Shown one piece after another: positions 1 to 9,889 of a stretch of DNA of 64,000 nt. The notes under the pieces are model-generated. The model ran no database searches. It saw only the letters and a program-made list of their open reading frames with translations, and was not told where the DNA came from. The stretch spans positions 1 through 64,000 of the forward strand of contig SVQK01000056.1 of the NCBI GenBank assembly GCA_015065385.1, in the 5' to 3' direction. A program made the position numbers and the translations under genes. How positions within the stretch are numbered: the stretch's first letter is position 1; each line of letters starts with the position of its first letter. The DNA comes from Oscillospiraceae bacterium (GTDB lineage: Bacteria > Bacillota > Clostridia > Oscillospirales > CAG-272).

Positions 1-220
1 AGTGGATCCGGTAGCTGGACGTGTAGCCTTTGCCCCGCAGGTGAGTGGGCTCCACCCGGAAAACCTCCGGCTTCGGGGGCATACCGTCAAATTCCAATCC
101 TATCGTGTCTTCGAGGATCTCCGACCGCCTCGCTTTCCATTCCTCAAGGTTTTTCACCCTGTGCCCGTCACGGCAGACGAACGGGTCCGGCAGCATCCCA
201 AGACGCTGATCTTTGCGCAT
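1..220 (-). CDS. N-terminal fragment of an esterase/alpha-beta hydrolase-like protein, truncated by the window edge
   Basis: Minus-strand reading from ATG at 220 gives MRKDQRLGMLPDPFVCRDGHRVKNLEEWKARRSEILEDTIGLEFDGMPPKPEVFRVEPTHLRGKGYTSSYRIH..., preceded by GGGAGGT; resembles the N-terminus of glucuronoyl/acetylxylan esterase-like proteins. Not in the ORF track because it runs off the edge. Confidence 0.6.
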   Translation of the reverse strand, partial: MRKDQRLGMLPDPFVCRDGHRVKNLEEWKARRSEILEDTIGLEFDGMPPKPEVFRVEPTHLRGKGYTSSYRIH

Positions 221-516
221 AGCAGTGACCTCCCTGTAACTGATCGCGTTTTTTATAGTATATCTCACTCTTCGGATGCTGTCAATCGTTTCCCTAAAGA
301 TCTTTCATTTGCTGAGTGTGCATCGGCATCCGTTCCGTGCGCGTAAACGCCCGATGGAAGAAACCGCATCCCCTTGACGAAAGGATTGTCCCCATGGTAT
401 AATGATTCAGCCGCCGCGTCGTTATGAATATTCATGCGGTGCGGGCACACGGGAGCGAAGAAACGTCCCGCTGCGGAGGATGATCGCGCTTTCAGGGGAT
501 AAGGAGTACAGAACCT

Positions 517-1446
517 ATGTCAGATACATTCCAGATCCATCGCTTCAAGGTTTCGGCGGACTGCTCCGATATCCGGGGAGAGGAACCGGAGAAGATCTTT
601 TCCGACCACGCGATGCTGGCGCTGCCACAGAGCTATCGGAAAACGGGGACGCCCACAAGACTGGTGATCAACTGTCACGGAGCCGGAGGCACGGTATCCG
701 CGGACGGTTCGCAGGTCGAGGAACAGGTGATCACCAAATACCTGCTCGCAAACGGATATGCGGTTATGGACACGAACGGCCTGCCGGAGGAGTACGCCGG
801 ACAGGCGGGGATCGATATACGGAACAATATCGGCAGTCCCATAGCCGTGCAGTGCTATGTGAAAGCTTATCACGCCTGTATCGAAAATTTCAACCTGTAC
901 AGGGATGTTTTCGTCCACGGCGCTTCCATGGGCGGGATCAGCAGCACGAACGTCGTTCTGTCAGGCTGTATTCCGGTAATCGCGCAGACCGGCTACTGCC
1001 CCGTACTGGACACATGGAATCAGATCTTTCTGCATCCGTGGTCGGACGGGCTGCCGAAAACCGCGCTCGGAAAAGTTTACGGTTTCGACAAGGACGCGAG
1101 GGGCGAATACATCTACGACGAGGAACGCCTTGCGGGATTCAATCCGATGGGTCGGTGCGTCGCTGCCGGTGGGAGGGAAACCCTGCGTTATCCCGTACCG
1201 GTGAAATTCTGGCAGTGCGAGGATGATCCCACCGTTTCCATCGAAACGACGAAACGGTTTGTACAGGCGATACGAAACGGCGGCGGGATCGCTTACCTTC
1301 GGACCCTCCCTCATGGCGGACACGAACCGCAGGAATACGGGGATTTTGTCGCGGAACCGAGCGGGAAGACCGTCCTCGGAGGGGAAGAGCTCCAAATCCG
1401 CCCCGCAGTGGAAGAAACCTTCCGCTGGATCAGACGGTTCAGCTGA
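517..1446 (+). CDS. alpha/beta hydrolase (esterase/peptidase-like)
   Basis: 309 aa; NCHGAGG oxyanion-type motif, VHGASMGG nucleophile elbow, LPHGGHEP catalytic His region; AAGGAG RBS upstream. Confidence 0.8.
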   Translation: MSDTFQIHRFKVSADCSDIRGEEPEKIFSDHAMLALPQSYRKTGTPTRLVINCHGAGGTVSADGSQVEEQVITKYLLANGYAVMDTNGLPEEYAGQAGIDIRNNIGSPIAVQCYVKAYHACIENFNLYRDVFVHGASMGGISSTNVVLSGCIPVIAQTGYCPVLDTWNQIFLHPWSDGLPKTALGKVYGFDKDARGEYIYDEERLAGFNPMGRCVAAGGRETLRYPVPVKFWQCEDDPTVSIETTKRFVQAIRNGGGIAYLRTLPHGGHEPQEYGDFVAEPSGKTVLGGEELQIRPAVEETFRWIRRFS

Positions 1447-1502
1447 CGGCTTGCGGCAGAATGACAGAAGATTGAGAATCTGAATAAAACGAATCGCATC
1501 CG

Positions 1503-1624
1503 AAAAGGGAAACGCGGCTTTCTTTCGGATGAAAGCACGCTCAATGAGTTGAGCAGGAAAGCCGTTCGCCTCCCGCACGGAGCGATCGAAACCCATGAAG
1601 GTTTACTTTTTGGCTGAGAGCAGT
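1503..1624 (+). repeat. dispersed intergenic repeat, copy A
   Basis: AAAAGGGAAACGCGGCTTTCTTTCGGATGAAAGC..GCTCAATGAGTTGAGC...GGAGCGATCGAAACCCAT...TGGCTGAGAGCAGT; matches 38228..38348 and the reverse complement of 52665..52908. Confidence 0.75.
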
Positions 1625-1784
1625 TTGTCTTTGCGGTCTCAGCCGTAAAACCGGAGGAATCCGACATTTTTGTGATTCCCCCTTTTCATCCCGGAAAAGA
1701 TGTGATATACTCATTTCCACAGACAGACAAGAACGAAGAGGTCACGCCGGAACAGCAGCAAGAAAGACAAAGGGAGATCATCCT

Positions 1785-3134
1785 ATGAAAATCACTTATT
1801 CGAAAGAGATCGAAATCAAATACGAGGCAGACGTGTTCATAGCAGGCGGCGGTCCGGCGGGTGTCGCGGCTGCCGTGACCTGCGCGCGGGCAGGGCGGAG
1901 CGTGTTTCTCGCGGAGAGCTATTCGGCGTTCGGCGGCGCGGCGGTCACCATGCTCGTTCCGGCGTTCATGTCCTTCGGGAACGGCACGCAGTTTCTGGCG
2001 GACGGGTTCGGCCGGGAGGTCCGGGACAGGATCGCGGATGAGGCCGGGGAACGCTGGCGGACATACTGCCCGGATTCGATTCCGGCGGAAACGCTGAAAC
2101 GGATCTACGACGATATGGTGACCGACGCCGGGGTCCGGTTCCAGTTCCACACCACCCTGACGGACGCGGTTGCGGAGGACGGAAAGATCCGGTATGTGGT
2201 CTGCGCCGCGAAGGGACAGGTTTTCGCGGTCAAGGCAAAGCTCTACATCAACTGCACCGGTGACGGGGAGCTTTCCATGATGGCGGGAGCGGAATGCGAA
2301 TACGGGGACGAGAACGGACGCACCATGGCGGCGACCCTCTGCGGGCTGTGGAGCGGGATCGACTGGAGCCGCGTGCAGGGACCGGACAGACGGCGCCTCG
2401 ACGACGCGTTTGCCGACAACGTGTTCACCAACATCGACCGGCATCTTCCCGGCATGTGGCGGCTCTGCGCGGAAACAACGGACGAAACCGGAGCGCACCG
2501 TCCGGACGGAATCGGCGGATCGAACGCGGGGCACGTCTACGGCATCGACGCCCGGGACGCCGCCTCCCTGACCGAAGGGATCATCCGCGGGCGGAAGCAG
2601 CTCATGGAGTACCGGAAGTACTACCGCGAATACCTGACGGGATTTGAAACAATGGAGCTTGTCGCCACCGCTTCCCACCTCGGGATCCGGGAGAGCCGGC
2701 GGGTCATGGGCGACTACTGCCTCGTACTGGACGACTTCCGGAACCGGGCCGTGTTCGACGACGAGATCGGGCGGTACAACTACCCCGTGGACATCCACTC
2801 TCCGACGAACGACAGCGCGGGTTACAACAAGTTCATGAAGGAATATACCTCCTTTGTGATGGGGCCGGGCGAGAGCTACGGGATCCCGTACCGCTGCCTT
2901 GCACCCCGGGGACTGACCAATCTTCTGACCGCGGGACGGTGCATCTCCACCGACCGGTCGCTGCAGGCATCCGTCCGCGTCATGCCGGGATGCTATATCA
3001 CCGGACAGGCGGCGGGTATGGCGGCAGCAGTCCTGTGCGACGCGCATTCCGACGACGTGCACGGGGCGGACGTCCATGAGATCCAGAAGAGGCTCGTCGG
3101 GATCGGAGCCTTCCTGCCGAATTATCGGCCCTGA
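1785..3134 (+). CDS. FAD-dependent oxidoreductase
   Basis: 449 aa; N-terminal dinucleotide-binding motif ADVFIAGGGPAGVAAAVTCARAG; C-terminal LTAGRCISTD...GQAAGMAAAV. Confidence 0.85.
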   Translation: MKITYSKEIEIKYEADVFIAGGGPAGVAAAVTCARAGRSVFLAESYSAFGGAAVTMLVPAFMSFGNGTQFLADGFGREVRDRIADEAGERWRTYCPDSIPAETLKRIYDDMVTDAGVRFQFHTTLTDAVAEDGKIRYVVCAAKGQVFAVKAKLYINCTGDGELSMMAGAECEYGDENGRTMAATLCGLWSGIDWSRVQGPDRRRLDDAFADNVFTNIDRHLPGMWRLCAETTDETGAHRPDGIGGSNAGHVYGIDARDAASLTEGIIRGRKQLMEYRKYYREYLTGFETMELVATASHLGIRESRRVMGDYCLVLDDFRNRAVFDDEIGRYNYPVDIHSPTNDSAGYNKFMKEYTSFVMGPGESYGIPYRCLAPRGLTNLLTAGRCISTDRSLQASVRVMPGCYITGQAAGMAAAVLCDAHSDDVHGADVHEIQKRLVGIGAFLPNYRP

Positions 3135-3308
3135 CTTCCGGACGGCCTGTGCCATCGGCGGCGGTATCCGGCTATGACGAAAGCCTCCGCTCCATCCCCC
3201 TTTTTCGCAGTTCGGGAACGGGACTGTCCGCTCATGGAGGCCATTACCGAAGAACGTTCAGGAATAAGAGAAAACCCTTGACGGGACAACGGCTCCGGCG
3301 GGGAACAA

Positions 3309-3345
3309 GAAAGGACGATGAGACTTGCTTCTCACCGTCCTTTTT
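3309..3345. terminator. Rho-independent terminator between convergent genes
   Basis: AAAGGACGATGAGA-CTTGCT-TCTCACCGTCCTTTTT hairpin with T tract. Confidence 0.7.
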
Positions 3346-3365
3346 CCCTTGCGCCGGGCGGGGCG

Positions 3366-4874
3366 TTATCCTTCCAGCCCGTAATACTTGGCGATGCGCG
3401 CGAGAGTCTTTGTCACGAGCTTCTGCTTCGATTTCCATGTGGACATGATGTCCGGCGAATGGTTGATGATCTGATTGCGGAAGATGTACGGGATCTCGAT
3501 GTCGTTGCCGTACTGGAAGGAAAACTCGAAGAGCCTGCCGTCCATGATGATGTCGATGATTTTGGCGGTGTTGGCGTCCATGGAATAGCGGTTCTTCAGC
3601 GCGCTGTCGTAGAACGCGGGCACCACGTCCCGTTTGGAGATCAGGGAGAGCGCTTCGGTGATCGTGCCGAGGTATTCGTAGTCCGTGTCCGGCGTGTTGA
3701 TCGGGTAGGCGAGGACGGTGAACTGGTCAGAAGCCACAGTGTAATACGCGTTCTGCTCCTCGTCCCACATCGGGAAGGGAAGGACGCCGAAATCGTTTTC
3801 CATGCCCGCGAAGCTCGTTCTCGCGTTGTTCAGGATCCCGGTCGTGAACAGCCCGTGATTGGACGCGAACATCGGGAAGGCGACGCTCTCCTCCTTCCAT
3901 GCGCCGGGATTGTACGTTCCCGTGTTGTCGTAATACAGAGCCAGTACCTTTTCGAGGGCGCTTACGGTCTTGTCCGTGAACATCACGACCTCGATCACCC
4001 CCGCTTCCGAGGCTTCCGTCAGAGGCTGATGAAAGGCGGTGAGCCATTCGTCGCAGTGCGCGCAGGGCGAAAGGATCACGCCGTACAGATCGTCCGCATC
4101 CTTGGACGAGTTGCCGTTGGAATCCTCATATACGTCCGCCGTAAGGGAGGCGAATTGGTCGAAGGTCCATTTCTTTTCAAATACCATGTCCTGCAGGGAG
4201 GCGGTCGTGATCCCGTAGTTCTCGCACAGCGGGGCGTTGTAAAAGATGACGTTGCCGTAGAGGATGTTCGTGACGCAGTAATCCCCGGTCATGGTGAAAA
4301 GACGTCCGTTGATCGTCGCCTCGTTGTTTGCCGCCGTCGTCCACCAGGGCTTGTCAAGCTCGAGGACCGGGATGTCGAGCCAGTTGCCGCAGCTGCCGTT
4401 GCCGACGATCGCATAGGTCTTGAAATCGACCTGCGCGATAAGGTTGTAGAGATAATCTCCCGCGGTTACGGAGGCGCGCAGCTTGTCGCTCACGCCGTCC
4501 CAGTTCCCGCCCTCGAACGCGGAAATCTCGATTTCAAACGTGTCTTCGATCAGCTGATTCCGGTTGAAGACCGCGTCGTTCGTCACCTCGCCGGTCAGGT
4601 CTTCGGAAACGAGCTCGAACATGACGTTCGTCCTTGTGAGGATGTTGAAGGCCCGCCCGTCGTATTTCCGGACGGTCAGCGCGTTCAGCGCGTCTTCGTA
4701 GAGATCCGGCTCCGTCTCGGGCTCGGCCGTAGGGCTGAGGATCTCCTGTTCAGGCTGGGCCGTCGGCGTCTCCTCGTTCTCCGCGGGTTTTTCCGAGCAG
4801 GAGAGCAGCGCGCCGGAAAGCAGCAGAAGGACGAGGGCCAGAGAGAGGAAGCGTAAGGGGGTGGTGTGTTTCAT
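3366..4874 (-). CDS. solute-binding-protein-like lipoprotein
   Basis: 502 aa; lipobox LLLSGALLSCS; shares RVxxFYDSALKNRYSMD-type C-terminal block and Ca-loop-like DSNGNSSKDADD with five paralogs in the window. Confidence 0.8.
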   Translation of the reverse strand: MKHTTPLRFLSLALVLLLLSGALLSCSEKPAENEETPTAQPEQEILSPTAEPETEPDLYEDALNALTVRKYDGRAFNILTRTNVMFELVSEDLTGEVTNDAVFNRNQLIEDTFEIEISAFEGGNWDGVSDKLRASVTAGDYLYNLIAQVDFKTYAIVGNGSCGNWLDIPVLELDKPWWTTAANNEATINGRLFTMTGDYCVTNILYGNVIFYNAPLCENYGITTASLQDMVFEKKWTFDQFASLTADVYEDSNGNSSKDADDLYGVILSPCAHCDEWLTAFHQPLTEASEAGVIEVVMFTDKTVSALEKVLALYYDNTGTYNPGAWKEESVAFPMFASNHGLFTTGILNNARTSFAGMENDFGVLPFPMWDEEQNAYYTVASDQFTVLAYPINTPDTDYEYLGTITEALSLISKRDVVPAFYDSALKNRYSMDANTAKIIDIIMDGRLFEFSFQYGNDIEIPYIFRNQIINHSPDIMSTWKSKQKLVTKTLARIAKYYGLEG

Positions 4875-4949
4875 GTGAATCTCCTTTCCGATGATTCCTT
4901 CAATTCTATCAAAACACGGGCAGAACTCCGCCAGGTCCGCCGATTCCGG

Positions 4950-6677
4950 TCAGACGGGCTCGTCGGTCGTGAGCGTGCATGTCTCCGGGTCCGCGGAAAT
5001 TCTGTCCAGCGTGAAGTGACCCGTCCAGGTATTCCCCCGCACGACGGCTCCCCGGACGTGGCGCAGCCGGATCAAGGCGCTTCCGGGATGCCACCTCTCC
5101 GCGCGGGGGCTCTTTGTGATCCGGTTGTTCTCGAAGCGGAGGCCGTCGCAGGAGAAGCCGCAGAGGACCGGAACGTCCGGTGAGTCGAAGATGTTGTCGT
5201 GGATGCGGATGTTCTTATGGAACGGCTTGTCCGGTTTTGGATCCGGCACGACGGGGCAGATGCTGACGACGCCCTCGCAGAACTGATACATCGAGGAGAG
5301 GCAGGAATCGGTGAACACATTGCCCGCAATCTCCACGTCGTGACATTCGCCGGACTCGAACCACCCGTTCGCGTCCCCCGCCACGAGGATCGCCGAGCCG
5401 GAGGACTCGAACCAGTTGTTGCGGATCCTGACCGGCTTCGGGGTCGAGATGAGCACGCCGCGCGCCCGGCAGCTTCCGAAGCGGTTGTTCTCGCACACGA
5501 ATGCCGCCGTGTGGCTGAGATTGTCCACGGCGACGCTCCTCGAGCGGATCCCGTGTCCCTGCGGCGCGTCGAAGGTCAGAAGGAAGGTGTGCGGATCTTC
5601 CGTGCGGAACGCGGCGGCACGCGCTGTCCCGAGCTGTTCCATGGACCGGCGGTCGATGAAGGCGATCTCGTCTCCCTCTTCCGCCCACCAATCGAAGCCG
5701 CAGGCCTGCGGATGGCCGTACCGGCAGCGAACCGTCCGATCGTCCAGCCATTCGGCGACGGGGACACAGCAGCCGTGCACGTTGATCGGGTCGTCCATGA
5801 GGCCGAGGAAGCTGCATCCTTCCACCGTAACCGTCCCGGAGCAGCAGGTGATGTGCATCCCGTCGTCCCGGCCGCTCACGACGGTCCTCCCCGACGCCCG
5901 GTTTGGCAGGAAATTCACGTCCCGGAAGGTCAGAGTGTCGCAGAACTGGCAGAGGCAGCCAAGCCCGCCGGAGCTGTGGATGTTGATATGCTCGAAGGTG
6001 AGGTTTCTGCATTTTTCGGAGAAGATCGCGGCATGTTCCCGCGCGTTGTGGCGGAGAACCACGATGTTCCCGACGGTGGTGTCGGGATGATCCGCCCGGA
6101 ATCGGTACACATGATCGCCCGTCGCGCCGACGATCGGGCCGAGGCCGAACCGGTCCCCCGTCGTCCGGCGCACGGTGCGGGTGTTCGCGTCAAACTGCAT
6201 CACGCCGCATATACCAGACCATTCGCCGCCGATGTCGAAGAAGATCCGCCCGTCCTCGAACTTGTGCGGGAAGGCAGCCGGGTCGATGAAGAGATCGACG
6301 GACGAATCGGTGAACGCCGTGACGATGCCCTCGGCGACCATGGGCTTTTCCCAGTCGATCACGAAGTCCGCCGCCGTGACGTTTTCGCATCCGAGCAGCG
6401 TCAGGGGCTGCATCCGGCCTTCGCACAGGAAACGCGCGCCGGAACCGGTCAGACGGATGTCCTTCATGTTTTCGAGGACGATCCCGAGGCGGCGGTACGG
6501 GATCACGTCGGTGTTGGAGAGGGAGAGCGGTCTTTCCTGCCAGCCGGTCAGTCTGTAGTCGCCGGGCGCGAAGACAAATTCGCAGTCTTCCGGGTACTCC
6601 TGAAAAAGCTGTGTCAGGGCCGGCAGAAAATCCGTGCCGGGGGTGATTCCGTATTCGGGAAGAACAATGGTTTTCAT
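4950..6677 (-). CDS. right-handed parallel beta-helix protein, GH110 (alpha-1,3-galactosidase)-like
   Basis: 575 aa; repeated beta-helix rungs; DDGMHITCCSGTVTVEGCSFLGLMDDPINVHG resembles the GH110 catalytic region. Confidence 0.6.
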   Translation of the reverse strand: MKTIVLPEYGITPGTDFLPALTQLFQEYPEDCEFVFAPGDYRLTGWQERPLSLSNTDVIPYRRLGIVLENMKDIRLTGSGARFLCEGRMQPLTLLGCENVTAADFVIDWEKPMVAEGIVTAFTDSSVDLFIDPAAFPHKFEDGRIFFDIGGEWSGICGVMQFDANTRTVRRTTGDRFGLGPIVGATGDHVYRFRADHPDTTVGNIVVLRHNAREHAAIFSEKCRNLTFEHINIHSSGGLGCLCQFCDTLTFRDVNFLPNRASGRTVVSGRDDGMHITCCSGTVTVEGCSFLGLMDDPINVHGCCVPVAEWLDDRTVRCRYGHPQACGFDWWAEEGDEIAFIDRRSMEQLGTARAAAFRTEDPHTFLLTFDAPQGHGIRSRSVAVDNLSHTAAFVCENNRFGSCRARGVLISTPKPVRIRNNWFESSGSAILVAGDANGWFESGECHDVEIAGNVFTDSCLSSMYQFCEGVVSICPVVPDPKPDKPFHKNIRIHDNIFDSPDVPVLCGFSCDGLRFENNRITKSPRAERWHPGSALIRLRHVRGAVVRGNTWTGHFTLDRISADPETCTLTTDEPV

Positions 6678-7059
6678 CGTATCCTGCGCGGCGCGCGGGT
6701 CAAGCGAACGCCGTCCTTTCTATGGGGATCTTCGGCGGGGATGTTGGATTTTCGTTTGTATTGTACCATATCCCACAGGTGCTTGCAAGAGGGGTATGCG
6801 CAAAAGCCGCGGATTCGTCCCAAAGCGCGGCGAAAAATGGGGGATCTCTTCTTTACCGGACAGACGCAAAAAAGTCTGCGGATATCCACAGAACGGGCTT
6901 CATGGGCGGATCCGGTGCGTCAGATATTTATACTATTCTCAGCTTAACACTTTCCCGGCGTCACGTTCAGACTATATGGTTCTACAAAAATATATTTTAG
7001 TTTGCTCCTTCCTTCCCGTAAATGTCATTGAAAAAGACAGAAAAATCCCCAAAAACAGC

Positions 7060-7088
7060 TTGACATGCTCCCTGATTTCTGCTATCAT
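7060..7088 (+). promoter_or_regulatory. sigma70/A promoter for the nucleotide-sugar cassette
   Basis: TTGACA-17 nt-TATCAT upstream of 7161. Confidence 0.75.
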
Positions 7089-7160
7089 TAGTGAACAGGA
7101 AAACTCATAATCAATACCGGCGGTGTCTCTGAAAATGACAACCGCAAGAAAGAAGCCAAT

Positions 7161-8687
7161 ATGCCCAAAAGATTCTCGCTCCCCCTCCTCACAAAAACCG
7201 TAACCGAAAGGCGGAAGAAGCTGAACTTGACCCAAGCGCAGCTGGCACAGGCAACCGGCATCCACAGGGGATTGCTGTCCCGTCTGGAAAACGGAGATTT
7301 TACACCGTCCGTCGATCAGATCCAGGCATTGGCAGACGTACTTCAGTTCGATGTGACGGATGTATTTGCGGAAGACCCGGCACAGATGATCCCGGATGCT
7401 CAGGCTGTCACAAGCGATCCGGAGAAGAAACGGATCGCCGTCGCCGGAACGGGTTACGTCGGTCTCTCCCTCGCGGTTCTTTTGGCCCAGAACAATCAAG
7501 TGACCGCTGTCGATATTCTCCCGGAGAAGGTGGAGAAGCTCAACAAGTTCATCTCCCCGATTCAGGACGAGTACATCGAAAAGTATCTCGACGAGGCGAA
7601 AACGGGAAAACGGATTCTGCATCTGACCGCCACGACGGACGGCGCGTCTGCTTATGCCGAAGCGGATTTCATCATCATCGCCGCGCCTACAAACTACGAT
7701 CCGAAGCTGAACTTCTTCGACTGCTCCGCCGTGGAGAGCGTCCTCTCCATGATCAGCGCCGCTACGGTGGGACGGGAAAAGCTGCCCACCGTCATTATCA
7801 AGTCCACCGTTCCGGTCGGGTACACGGCGCACATCCGGAAGGAGTTCGGGATGGACAACATTCTGTTCAGCCCGGAATTTCTGCGGGAATCGAAAGCGCT
7901 TTACGACAATCTCTATCCCTCCCGCATCATCGTCGGGTGCGACGAAGAAAACGCGGAAGCCGCCCGCACCTTTGCCGGACTGTTACAGCAGGGGGCAATC
8001 AAGAATCCCGTTGAAACCTTATTCATGGGAACCACCGAAGCGGAGGCGACCAAGCTGTTCGTCAACACCTATCTCGCGCTCCGGGTGTCCTATTTCAACG
8101 AGCTCGACACCTACGCAGAGGTCAAGGGACTCGAAACCGCTCCGATCATCAAGGGCGTCTGCCTCGATCCGCGGGTCGGGGATTATTACAACAACCCCTC
8201 CTTCGGCTACGGCGGGTACTGCCTCCCGAAGGACACGAAGCAGCTTCTGGCGAACTATCAGGACGTGCCCGAAAACCTGATTCAGGCGATCGTGGAGTCG
8301 AACCGCACGCGGAAGGATTTCATCGCCGACCGCGTCATGGAGATCGCCGGAACCTACACCGCGTCCGCCAATTATGACTCGTCGCAGGAGGAAAAGCAGA
8401 AGGAAACCGTGGTCGGCGTGTACCGGCTCACGATGAAAGCCAATTCCGACAACTTCCGCCAGTCGTCCATTCAGGGCGTCATGAAGCGGATCAAGGCGAA
8501 GGGCGCGACCGTGGTGATCTACGAGCCGACGCTCGAGGACGGATCCACCTTCTTCGGGAGCAAGGTGGTCAACAACATCCGGAAATTCAAGAAAATGTGC
8601 GGCTGCATCATCGCCAACCGCTACGATCCCGTACTCGACGACGTGGAAGACAAGGTTTACACAAGGGATCTGTTCCGCAGAGACTGA
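7161..8687 (+). CDS. XRE-family HTH domain fused to nucleotide-sugar (UDP-glucose/UDP-ManNAc-type) 6-dehydrogenase
   Basis: 508 aa; [45 protein letters not shown] = HTH_3; then [21 protein letters not shown] Rossmann motif and [24 protein letters not shown] and [14 protein letters not shown] dehydrogenase motifs. Confidence 0.9.
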   Translation: MPKRFSLPLLTKTVTERRKKLNLTQAQLAQATGIHRGLLSRLENGDFTPSVDQIQALADVLQFDVTDVFAEDPAQMIPDAQAVTSDPEKKRIAVAGTGYVGLSLAVLLAQNNQVTAVDILPEKVEKLNKFISPIQDEYIEKYLDEAKTGKRILHLTATTDGASAYAEADFIIIAAPTNYDPKLNFFDCSAVESVLSMISAATVGREKLPTVIIKSTVPVGYTAHIRKEFGMDNILFSPEFLRESKALYDNLYPSRIIVGCDEENAEAARTFAGLLQQGAIKNPVETLFMGTTEAEATKLFVNTYLALRVSYFNELDTYAEVKGLETAPIIKGVCLDPRVGDYYNNPSFGYGGYCLPKDTKQLLANYQDVPENLIQAIVESNRTRKDFIADRVMEIAGTYTASANYDSSQEEKQKETVVGVYRLTMKANSDNFRQSSIQGVMKRIKAKGATVVIYEPTLEDGSTFFGSKVVNNIRKFKKMCGCIIANRYDPVLDDVEDKVYTRDLFRRD

Positions 8688-8699
8688 TAGATGAGGTAA

Positions 8700-9878
8700 A
8701 TGAACATGCAGTGTGAAGAAAGATTTTTTGAGATCTACAACCGCGAACCGGACAATGTGGCGTTCTGCCCCTACCGGATCTGCCCCCTCGGGGCGCACGT
8801 TGACCACAACCTCGGCAAGATCACAGGCCTTGCCATCGACAAGGGGATCCACATCGCGTACAGCCCGAAGCACAACGGCGTGATCGAGCTGGTGTCCCTG
8901 CAGTTCGACAAGAGAGCGCAGTGGCACATCTCCTCCACGCCCGAGGTGAAGCAGAACGACTGGGCGGACTATCTGCGCGGCGCGACCATCGAGCTGGCGA
9001 AGCGGTTCCCGCTTCAGGTCGGGCTGTCCGGCGTGATCGAGGGGACCCTTCCCATCGGCGGGCTGTCCTCCTCCGCGGCGGTGATCATCTCGTTCCTCGC
9101 CGCCCTCTGCAAGGTGAACCGCCTCCATCCGACGGCCCATGAGATCATCATGACCGCATTGGCGGCGGAAAACAAGTACGTCGGCGTCTCCTGCGGCAAG
9201 CTGGACCAGAGCTGCGAGGTCTACTCCATGAAGGACCGCCTGCTCTATCTGGACACGAAGGACGACAGCTACGAGCTGATCCCCCAGAACCGGAACATGA
9301 AACCCTACGAGATCATGATCTTCTTCTCCGGGATCGAGCGCACTCTTGCCGGATCGAAGTTCAACATGCGCGTGGACGAACTCCGGAGCGCGGCGTACGC
9401 CCTCAAAGCCTTCTCCGGCATGGAGTACGGCAAGTACAACGAGACCTACCTGCGGGACGTTCCGCGCGAGGTCTACGAGCAGTACAAGGACAAGCTCCCC
9501 GAGACTTGGGCGAAGCGGGCCGAGCACTGGTACACGGAGTACGACCGCGTGGAGGCCGGAGCCGAGGCATGGCGTCGGGGCGATATCGAGGAATACGGGC
9601 GGCTGTCGTTCGAGAGCGGCAAGTCCTCCATTTACAACTGGGAAACCGGATCCCCCGAGCTGAAAAAGCTCTATGAGATCATGACCCGCACGGACGGGAT
9701 CTACGGCGGTCGGTTCTCCGGAGCGGGCTTCAAGGGATGCTGCATGGCGCTGGTCGATCCGGCGTTTGAGGAAAGCATTCTCGAGAAGGTCGGCCGGGAG
9801 TACCTCGCGGCGTTCCCGGAGCTCGAAGGCAAATACAGCGCGCACGTCTGTCACAGCGCGGACGGCGTACAGTTCTGA
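8700..9878 (+). CDS. GHMP-family sugar kinase, galactokinase/galacturonokinase-like
   Basis: 392 aa; CPYRICPLGAHVDHNLG (resembles galacturonokinase SPYRICPLGAHIDHQGG), LPIGGLSSSAAVIISF GHMP motif, FSGAGFKGCCMALVD. Confidence 0.8.
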   Translation: MNMQCEERFFEIYNREPDNVAFCPYRICPLGAHVDHNLGKITGLAIDKGIHIAYSPKHNGVIELVSLQFDKRAQWHISSTPEVKQNDWADYLRGATIELAKRFPLQVGLSGVIEGTLPIGGLSSSAAVIISFLAALCKVNRLHPTAHEIIMTALAAENKYVGVSCGKLDQSCEVYSMKDRLLYLDTKDDSYELIPQNRNMKPYEIMIFFSGIERTLAGSKFNMRVDELRSAAYALKAFSGMEYGKYNETYLRDVPREVYEQYKDKLPETWAKRAEHWYTEYDRVEAGAEAWRRGDIEEYGRLSFESGKSSIYNWETGSPELKKLYEIMTRTDGIYGGRFSGAGFKGCCMALVDPAFEESILEKVGREYLAAFPELEGKYSAHVCHSADGVQF

Positions 9879-9889
9879 GGTAAACGAAC

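Noticed and set aside
1686-3155. 489-aa minus-strand ORF opposite the FAD oxidoreductase
   Set aside because: Antisense shadow of a clear FAD-binding protein; Arg/His/Val-rich composition without recognisable motifs.
5199-6947. 582-aa plus-strand ORF
   Set aside because: Antisense of the GH110-like gene; low-complexity R/A/D/E/V composition typical of high-GC shadows.
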